Assembly (NCBI GenBank): GCA_037043015.1
Contig: CM073329.1
Location: forward strand, 13,470,648 to 13,534,647
Reading direction: 5' to 3'
Source of the DNA: Bryum argenteum
Taxonomy: Eukaryota; Streptophyta; Bryopsida; Bryales; Bryaceae
Length of the DNA stretch: 64,000 nt
The notes under the pieces were generated by a model, which was not told the origin of the DNA, searched no databases, and saw only the letters and a list, made by a program, of their open reading frames with translations. The position numbers and the translations under genes were made by a program. This document shows positions 56,105 to 64,000 of the stretch, in pieces. Each line of letters begins with the position of its first letter. Positions within the stretch are counted from its first letter, which is position 1.

Positions 56105-57658
56105 TAGAGCATCTACCATTGACTACTCCCTTTTGCTTCACTTACAGCGTACATTGTAATTGCAAATTAGAAATGAGTTTTCAAAGTTGTTCTTGGGGTA
56201 CTAGAGTGCATATATTTGTATATCTAAACTGAAGAGGAATTTGGAAGCTCGTCCACTGGTATGAGTGTTGAAATGTATGTGCTTACTACCTCCGGGCAAT
56301 CGCTCCCAACTGGTCAAAGTTTCAAACTTTCTGTCATGAATTCTGCATTCTAGCAATATGATATGATTCTAACATACATCGGACCTTGTAGCAATAGGAG
56401 AAGGACAGGACAATCATGCAAAAATCTTTCATGTTTTGAACCAGTTTATGTACGACAACCTAATTCCTATTGCAACAGTCCAGTTCCACTTTGAAGAGGA
56501 TGAATAGAGCTTTATATTTAGTGCTGTCTGCATTAATTGATATAAATCCATTATTATTTTTTACTTTTATGAAAAAAAATTTACTAACTATGTTCACAAG
56601 TTTGCTTTTCTTTGAGTAGTTATTTGCTCAGGAAACATCTTTATGAAAACAAAACAAGTTATAGCAAACCCTAATTATATAGTGTGGCTACACTAAACAT
56701 CTTTTTTAGTGTAGCTTATTGCTTAACCCTTAAAGTTGAGTAGGTCTCAAACAGCTAGAAAGTCCGAGAACTGGCATAAACTACTCACTTTTGAAGTTTT
56801 GATACAAGGTGAAAGTTTTCAAATTTTGACAAAAGTTTAGGTATGTAACCGTAAGATCTAGTACTTGACTTGTATCTATATATGTGTGTCAAAAAAGACC
56901 TCCCATGCCCAATTTGAACAAAATGTGAGTTCTACTTCTAAAGTTATGGCCATTTCAAAATCCCAGCGATTGGTTGTTTTGTCTAGTTTCGATGATATAC
57001 CCAATCTCTCTTTACAGTTCACCTTGACTCGAACTATATTGATAATGTGAATATTCCGATTATAACAAAATACGTGTTGATTGGAAATCCGAACGGTGAG
57101 ATCATGCCTAAGAACATTATTTACATGTACCTAGAAACAAAACTTGGAAAAAAAGTAGAACCTCAATTTTTGGAGAGTTTTTGAAGTTTTCTTCAATTTA
57201 ATTGATATTGGGCAAAACAAATGAGCATATACCGCGGTTTAGGCAGTTTTGGGCAGATATCAAAAAGTGTTTTGAAACTTTGACCATGAATATCTCCTAA
57301 AGTATGAGGAATTTTGAAGCATGAAATGATTTCAAAAAGGTATGAATAAACTTTCCACCATGCAGAAGATTTTAAGTTCATGCAAGCTAAAAATAGTAAG
57401 TCAAAATGCTGACCAAACCCCAAAACAACTAGAATACGGCCTTAGGTTAATAGCAAGGATTACTTGTTTTGGTGTGATGTTTCTATGTTACGATACATGT
57501 TCCATATTTTCAACCAACGTCAACGAACATTTTGGTAACTTGATTCTTTCAAATCTTTCTCCCTCAATTAATACCTTTGTGGCTAGTTGATTGAATATCA
57601 CGAATGAAGTTGCTCTTATCCTCATCGCTCCACTGCTACTTTAAACTGCAGAAAACAA
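56105..57658. repeat. Downstream duplicon of locus 6
   Basis: Same as 36263-37999. Noncoding. The plus-strand frames at 56865-57050 and 57342-57590 are not open in the other copy. Confidence 0.7.
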
Positions 57659-57661
57659 TTA

Positions 57662-59594
57662 ACCCCTAAAGATCCTTTCAATTCAAAATGGGTTTTTGCG
57701 ATTTGGATAGCTTCAATGAAAAGGTTGAAGTAATATTTCTCCCTAAGATTTTGACTAAGTGTTCCCTCTTCCGCAAAGTGTATGTGGTAAAATTTGCAAA
57801 ACCAAGCTCCAATTTTAGAGCCTTCATATAGAAATTTTAAGTTTCAAGTCGAAAATTGCAGTTAGTTTTTCTTTTTTCTTTTTCTTTTTTTTCTTTTTTT
57901 AATCTTTTTTTTCTTTTTCTTTTTCTTTAACCCCTAAACGTCCTTGGGGTATTTTTAGCCAAAAACTCATTTTCAAAAAAAGTGATATAGATGAAAATAA
58001 AGATAAGCTATTCAGATCTCAACCGTACAAACTTGTAATAGACTTGTAGTAGATCATGTGGACCAAAACTTGACTCATGGGACCTCATAGATTGCCAGAT
58101 CATAACATATTAGTGCGCAAAACACGCAACAAAATACCATCATTTCCACTTTGAAATGAAATACTACCAACATGAAATTTGCAATCAAAAAATCAGCAAC
58201 TAGAAAGTTGTTCATCTTCATCTCAAAGACACTCTTGTACCAAAAAAATTCATCAAAAGAAAAATCTTGGCTCAAATAGTAGCCTTGTAGTCGTGAAAAC
58301 TGCCAAAAATTTTACAAAGGAAAAATAGTCCAAAACTAGACCCCTCGCACTCAAATCCATGCCTTTTCTTCAATATATCCTCGATTGGGTCAAGGTTTTT
58401 ACCACTAAAAATAGACTATAATTGGAATCCATCCCAAAAAATAAAGTCAAAATCTAACGGTGGATGAAGGAGATCTAGCTCTTCAAAAATCATTCATTTT
58501 TTCACTTTTTCATTGTAGAAACATCATTGCAAAGCCAATACTAAAGTTATCTAGATCAAAAAACTTCCTACTACAAAGTCGTTGGGATGCATCTAAATAT
58601 CAAACCTATGAAAAAAAATTCATGAAAAACTATTTTAAATTTCACATAATTGGCTTGCAATGGTAAATCATGCCAAATGTTTGAAAAGCCAAAAACAAAA
58701 GCTGCCTTCACTAAAATCCATGCCATTTATTCATACTTTATTCTATGAGTCTGCAATATTTACCACATAAACTAGACTTGAATTGTGACCTAACCCAAGT
58801 GATTTCGTCAAAAACATAGTTTGGATGAAGAAGTTATGGCTCTTCAAAGTTTCTGCCCTTCATCCAAAAGGTCGTTTTTTGACACTAGGAACGTTTAGGG
58901 GATAATAAGTTCATATGACCCTACTCAAGCCTCAAGATGACCCAAGTCAAAAAGTTTACCAATCGTACATGTCACCTTCTAGAAATTCCAAAATACAATT
59001 CTCAAAGTTTTTGGTGATTTTCAAATTATTTCTTTCAAACACTTTCAAAATTCAAGGTTCTGGAACTTTCTCAAAGTAATTCCTCTCCGAATTTCCAAAC
59101 TCATAAAGGGCACATGCTCACAGTTCATTTTTTTCTCAAACCGAATATACTTAATGTGATGCATGTTCTACTATATCATTGATTTAGACTTGCTTCAAGA
59201 AAATAATTTGCATGAAGGTGAAATAAGCCAATTGAGTCTTTAAAATTTTTGCATGAGCATACCCAACTTGATTACCTACATGGAAAAGAAATATAACCAA
59301 AATGTTGGAGTAAAAATCTTCAAAGTTACTCTTTGCACCATGAAGACAATGTCTCACGAGCAATGCCCAAAATAGCTCTTGCTCAAACCTTACATGTTAT
59401 GATCTCAAGAATGGGTAAACATACAACAATCATTTTTTTATATCACTAACTTAAATAGGCTTAGGTACAAGATCTTACAGTTGAAAGCTCAATAAAAGTA
59501 TTGGAATTTAGTTCACACCCCTGGGAGCGCATAGAGGTAGAATATTCGCAGATTTGAGGTTTCAAGCTCCCAAAAATACAAGGATCTTAAGTGG
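57662..59594 (+). mobile_element. CCCCTAAAG-family MITE carrying a nested MITE
   Basis: Starts ACCCCTAAAGATCC after TTA (57659-57661). Its weak right end is GGATCTTAAGTGG before TTA (59595-59597). The 972-bp element at 57930-58901 interrupts it next to a poly-pyrimidine tract. Without that insert it would be about 960 bases, like the 20472 copy. Confidence 0.7.
57930..58901 (+). mobile_element. 972-bp nested MITE
   Basis: Almost the same as the 55131 element. Left flank TTA (57927-57929); right flank ATA. The frames inside (58075-58275 minus, 58460-58666 plus) are present in both copies only as by-products of their identity. Confidence 0.9.
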
Positions 59595-59599
59595 TTAGT

Positions 59600-60060
59600 T
59601 TACTACCAAGCACACCCCGTACTCACCTCATTTTAGAAATAACTCATCAACAATCAGAGAGCCTAATGTTGACAGCTTCCCATCATCAAGAGACACTCCT
59701 CACAATGGAACTAACAACAATGGTAAGTTTTGATATTAATTTGAAATATTGCATACAAAGATCCAAAGACATGGATGAGTAGCTCTTTTTAAAAATGAAG
59801 CACGGATCGCACTTGTATGCAGTGAGTGACGGCAAGAATGATAGAAATGTGAACTTCAAGCGAGTCCTATTATCACGGCCGCGGGCACCATATCGAGCGT
59901 CAAAGCGTCATCCCTTGATGAGGAAGACGGCCGTTTGTGGATTGAGTGTTGGAGTGTGCTCTTTTATTTCTTTAATGTTGTCCCCAAACTTGGTTTTGTG
60001 GCCAAATATGTTAAAGTGGAATCCCGGTAAGCGCATTGACAAAGTAAAAAGCATGAAAAA
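59600..60060 (-). pseudogene. C2/GRAM-VASt gene relic, head-to-head with F-box locus 7
   Basis: At 59860-60010 on the minus strand, HKTKFGDNIKEIKE then FDARYGARGRDN and LKF resemble the GRAM-domain exon of plant C2/GRAM proteins, which have KT.FF.W.DI..I and GLDARHGAK..D..GRLKF. Stops interrupt it. At 59600-59700 a trace of the last exon and its 3' end remains (compare 63050-63110). It is directly upstream of the F-box gene, as at locus 4. Confidence 0.6.
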
Positions 60061-60291
60061 CTTTAGATGTTATCTTCAATCCGAATACTTCAAGAACAAC
60101 TTTTACTTTCATGAATGATCATATAAATAGCTAAATTGTGAGCAGGTATTTATATTTGAAAGTTGAGAAACTTTATATAGATATATCAACTACATACTTA
60201 CCACTATTGTCCTTTAAAAGTCCTAGTGAGATGATAATTTGAGGCCAAGAGACTTAGAGGAGGAGGTGCAACAAAAACCTTTAGTAAGAAA

Positions 60292-61512
60292 ATGAAAGCA
60301 ACTTTTGAACATCAAATGGAAAGCTCGAAGGGGATGAAGCAAACAAAGCAAGGAGGGTACAATAAAGAGATTCTTGATCATGACCTTTGGAAAAATATTC
60401 CTCATAATCTCCATGTAGTTGTATTTGCTCATCTTCCCATCAATAAAATTATCCGCTTGCAATGTTTGAATAAAACATGGAAACACAATATTTCAACAAC
60501 TACTTCACTTTTTACCCAAAATTGTGATGAAGCTCATCCAAAAATCTTGTCTTTCATCACACAAGGTCCAAGTGAAACTATATGGGTGAGAACATTGGAC
60601 GTTAGTTGCAACAAGTGGTATACATACAAACTTCCATGTACAGGGTTTTTACGTGCAAATACAGGAGGAGCAGGTTTATTTGTTCTTAAACAAGGCTCAA
60701 ATGGAAGTGGATACAAGATAAAATTACAGTTGGTGTTGGTGAAATTACAGTTGGTGTTGGTGAATCCACTGACGGGAGATTGGCAACACTTGCCTCCTTT
60801 ACAAGATAAATGGTTCATCAAACATGTTGTCAAGCATGACAATTATGTTGTAGCAAGTGTTATAGAAAAAAACCTTTATAATGCAGAAGAACACGGACGA
60901 GAATGTGCATCACAAGATTATAGTAAAAATACAAAGCTTGTACTTGATCTTTTAGAGGAAAACAGTAAGTGGACCATAGTACAGCCCGATGCTAAAAATA
61001 CTTACGTGAAAGGAAAATGGAGCATTTATAACTTTCCTATTACTGCCTTGGACATTTTACAACCTCAGATGTCGTGTACTAGAATCACTTGGGTTAACTA
61101 TGGACAATCTCTTTTTGTAATGAGAAAGAATCAGTTTCACACGTCGAATAGTTTGTCAACGACACAATACTATATTGAGGAATATTATAAAGATTATAAA
61201 GATCTTTCAAAGAAACCCGTCAAGATCAAAGTTCACAATTGCCTTCCATTGGAGAGCCATATCATGCATATGCCTAAGAATGTATACATGTATGAGATGT
61301 ACGCTTGTGAAGGTTATTTGATGATAATAACATCATATCGTGATATCAAATTAAAACCAGCTTATTATGAGGAGGTTGCATTGCTCTATGATTTAGCAAC
61401 AAGTGAATGGACTACCCTTGATCTTCCACAATTGAATAGGAAGCACTTTAATATAGCTGGAAGTTTGATAAGATCCAAATGGACAAACATATTTAGACAA
61501 AAACGTCAATAA
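60292..61512 (+). CDS. F-box protein, intact (locus 7)
   Basis: A 406-residue intronless protein from ATG 60292 (MKATFEHQMESSKG). The F-box is at residues ~30-72 (LWKNIPHNLHVVVFAHLPINKI, key region), expected to dock on SKP1 in an SCF ubiquitin ligase. The kelch-like part has NKWYTYKLPCTG, NPLTGDWQHLPPL, WVNYGQSLFVM, VKIKVHNC, ACEGYLMII and LYDLATSEWTTLDLPQL. A perfect tandem duplication of 21 bases at 60722-60763 gives KLQLVLV twice, not present in other loci. A 12-residue insertion (EEHGRECASQDY) is also private. No stop or frameshift, so this copy is likely functional. Targets unknown. Confidence 0.87.
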   Translation: MKATFEHQMESSKGMKQTKQGGYNKEILDHDLWKNIPHNLHVVVFAHLPINKIIRLQCLNKTWKHNISTTTSLFTQNCDEAHPKILSFITQGPSETIWVRTLDVSCNKWYTYKLPCTGFLRANTGGAGLFVLKQGSNGSGYKIKLQLVLVKLQLVLVNPLTGDWQHLPPLQDKWFIKHVVKHDNYVVASVIEKNLYNAEEHGRECASQDYSKNTKLVLDLLEENSKWTIVQPDAKNTYVKGKWSIYNFPITALDILQPQMSCTRITWVNYGQSLFVMRKNQFHTSNSLSTTQYYIEEYYKDYKDLSKKPVKIKVHNCLPLESHIMHMPKNVYMYEMYACEGYLMIITSYRDIKLKPAYYEEVALLYDLATSEWTTLDLPQLNRKHFNIAGSLIRSKWTNIFRQKRQ

Positions 61513-63083
61513 GTGATAAATTTGTGTAAGGAAGATTTGAAAGAAGTTAGTAGCTTACAATAAAAGCATATTTTTATCGAGGAATTTAGTTTTGTGACTT
61601 AGGTAATTTCATAATGAACACAACTAGTTGCTCTCAAACTCTCAAAGCTCTTGCTTTCAAAAAGAGTACCCCTTATGGTGGACCTTAATTTGATTCATGT
61701 CGGTTTTAGGGCTTTATGTCACTTGTGATAATCAAATTTTGTAAAATATAATTGGTGAAATGTTCTAATACAAATTCTCCTCTTTCTGAAAAGATTGACT
61801 TGTTTGTTCTACATCTACATTACACGCCTATTTTTGAGCTTTGGGTGAGAAAGGAATCCAATCTTAGAATACATGAAAAATATCAAAATCATCCAAGATA
61901 AGCTTTGCACCAACACAATTTATATTGCAGGTTCAATAAATACCATCTCCACTTCAGCAGCATAGTTAGGCACATGATGTTTGCTTATGCCCCTTAAGAA
62001 TCCAGGTTGAGTTCCACATATGGGCGCCTTACCTACCTATTGGGTTAAGCACAAGAAAAAGAACATCACAAGTTAAGCAAAATAATTAAGAAACACAACA
62101 CATTTCTTAACATTATGTTGACACTCATGGCAACAGTGATTTTCATTCTCATTCAAAAACGTAAAATGAGTATGAATAATAAAAATGAGATAGAATTGTT
62201 CATTCTTTACTGCCCTTCCAAACAAAAATGACACCCTCCCATCCTCAAAACGTACAATTCGTAAGAGGAAAAAGTGCCCACTACGCATTTCAATGCTTCA
62301 ATTTACACTTTGTACTGAATAAGATAGACTGCACAACAAAGAATTTGGAAGCTCATGAATGATCCCACTAGTGCAAGTGATGGACGATGAGCGTATGACT
62401 CTCAAAGTATCGGCTTTACCCTCCTCGATCGCTTCCAACTACATACCGGTGGTCAGAGCTCCAACCTTTCTGACTAGCGGAAGCTCGACATGAGTCATGA
62501 AACCTGCATAATTGCAAGCAATATGATATTAACATACAGTCGACCTTGCGATGAAATTAACAGACATTCGACCTTGTGATGATGACTTTTCATTGGTATA
62601 ATAGCTTGCAATCATTGATCGCTTGGGGCTTCAGGAAGAAGATTGACTACCTGAAGTACCTGCCTCCATGTTGCTAATATTGTACCTAGTCGCCTGTATA
62701 TGTTGATTGAGTAGCTCCCCGGCCTGTTGATATCAATCATGTGCGAGGACTCAGGGTGATACTTCAAAAGGACAAGACATGCAAAAAACTGACTATAAAC
62801 TATATGAGCAGCCTAGATCCTTTTTGTGGAGGAGGTTCAGAAGAACGTAGTCCACTGCATTATGGTATAACAACTCGATCCAATCTGATATTTCTTCATT
62901 ATGATACATGTTCCATAGATTCAAACACTGGCAACTTACCTCTTTATAGTCGTCCTCACTCAAGTTCTGCTCATTATTTGAAAACCATCGAACGAATGAA
63001 CTTGCTCAAAAAATGAGTGCTCCACTTCTACACTGAATTACAGCAAGTGAATGATTTACCATTGAGCACACCCCGTACTCACC
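61513..63083. other. Intergenic DNA 3' of VASt gene and F-box locus 7
   Basis: 61513-61760 is F-box 3' flank like 16490 and 35621. 62215-62660 is the duplicon also at 53541. 62815-63050 matches 32865-33090, 37795-37995 and 57460-57655, the 3' flank of the C2/GRAM-VASt gene. The small open frame at 62741-63016 is not conserved and is not called. Confidence 0.6.
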
Positions 63084-64000
63084 TCATTTTACGAAGAATT
63101 CAGCAGCAACTTTCGTCCCGTCACTGGTCCCACTCCGCTGAAAAATCTCAGCGACAGTTATATCCATCAATTCCTGAATCTGCCGAGCCATATGCTCGTA
63201 GATGTTTTTTGTGATATTCTTTTGCGCTTCTGTACTTTTGTGCCACACGACGCCCACAAAAGCCTTCACTTGTGTGTTCACTGGTCTCTGTGACAACGTT
63301 TCTAGTTCCCGCTTTACATGTACCTGCATCCAAGATAGAAACATATATAAGGCGATATTTTCACACTTTAGATTAAAAACACAGGAACAGCCAGGGGAAA
63401 ACAAGTAAGTAATTTAGTGATCCATAATTTACCTCGAAATAATCTGCAAAGGGCATGTCATGATAAGTGAGAACCTCCTTTATCACCAGATTCTTCAAAT
63501 CATCAGAAACCTCTTGTTGTTGGATACAAGACACTTTGCTCCCGAATTGGCTTACTCGACGATTCAACGTATACGTCAGATTGCGACGATGAGCACCAGT
63601 CTTCTCTTCCACATGGTCCCACGGATTTGCTCGATAACCATCAAATCCCAACTTTTCAGATATCGACTCGTCCACTTCGACGTTATTTAAGGCTGATAAA
63701 ACTGATTCGGCCTGAATATAGAACGAGAAAACCACTCATTTCTAGCGAATGGAAAGTGATAAGTTGTAAAAAGGATGACTATATGTTAAAGTGATCTAAT
63801 CTTCATGACTTGATGGTGAACAAATGGTCAATAATAATCTTCGCAAGAATACATTGTCAACTACTCAGAGAATAACGAATAAGTAGGATGAACAAAGGTT
63901 ACTTACAGTAATAGGTATCTCGAGGGACAAGATCTGCGACATGCTAAGCTCTTCAAAGCCTTCGAAGCGATGACTCTCGTCTGCTTGCCGCTCGGAAACG
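63084..64000 (-). CDS. C2/GRAM and VASt domain protein, 3' end (partial)
   Basis: Three exons with GT-AG introns, all joined in phase 0: beyond 64000 to 63907 (SERQADESHRFEGFEEL...), 63711-63433 (AESVLSALNNVEVDES, then NPWDHVEEKTGAHRRNLTY and RRVSQFGSKVSC, ending DYFE) and 63323-63084 (VHVKRELETLSQ, VGVVWHKSTEAQKNITKNI, stop TGA). This is the VASt domain, a sterol-binding START-like fold, with its C-terminal helix; in plants it often follows C2 and GRAM domains in membrane-associated proteins. The 5' part lies outside the window. The frame is whole in what is visible, so this may be the active source of the relics at 32.9, 54.0 and 59.6 kb. Confidence 0.8.

Overview
The window is repeat-rich, AT-rich nuclear DNA of a land plant. 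It holds intronless F-box genes, GT-AG introns in the C2/GRAM-VASt and acetyl-CoA-carboxylase sequences, a chromodomain Ty3/gypsy element, a hAT transposase of the DUF659 type and TTTAGGG telomere-type repeats. Nothing fixes the species. The style (tandem F-box families, low gene density, non-recombining-like repeat accumulation) would fit a bryophyte, possibly a sex-linked or pericentromeric region, but that is inference.

Layout. 1-2.9 kb: duplicated AT-rich DNA with MITE copies. 2.86-10.62 kb: a hAT-type element with GC-rich repetitive ends, a rightward decayed gene encoding a RING-H2 protein, and leftward genes for a small acidic protein and a hAT transposase. 10.9-26.1 kb: three F-box loci (15.3, 18.3, 24.8 kb) in duplicated blocks littered with MITEs; only the one at 18,257-19,396 is intact. 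26-34 kb: mostly single-copy noncoding DNA with a possible RWP-RK fragment, a SINE-like tRNA-derived sequence and a relic of a C2/GRAM-VASt gene. 34.4-38 kb: an F-box gene broken by one base, then a retroposon and more MITE sequence. 39.4-46.1 kb: an F-box gene split in two by a ~5.4 kb insert that carries acetyl-CoA carboxylase exons, other exon-like pieces, a long inverted repeat and a 9-mer satellite. 46.2-51.8 kb: a complete LTR retrotransposon with a 5-bp target duplication. 52-60 kb: further duplicated blocks with gene relics and two nearly identical ~970 bp MITEs, one nested in another element. 60.3-61.5 kb: a second intact F-box gene. 63.1-64 kb: the 3' end of a C2/GRAM-VASt gene on the minus strand, running off the window.

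The organising theme is repeated copying of a module made of an F-box gene (+) head-to-head with a C2/GRAM-VASt gene (-). Because blocks exist in several copies, many insertions have an unoccupied counterpart inside the same window, which lets target sites be read directly. The most striking single observation is that the LTR retrotransposon has an 11-nt sequence just after its 5' LTR that is perfectly complementary to the predicted first 11 nt of its own transcript, the arrangement used by Tf1/sushi-type self-primed elements rather than the tRNA priming usual in plant chromoviruses.
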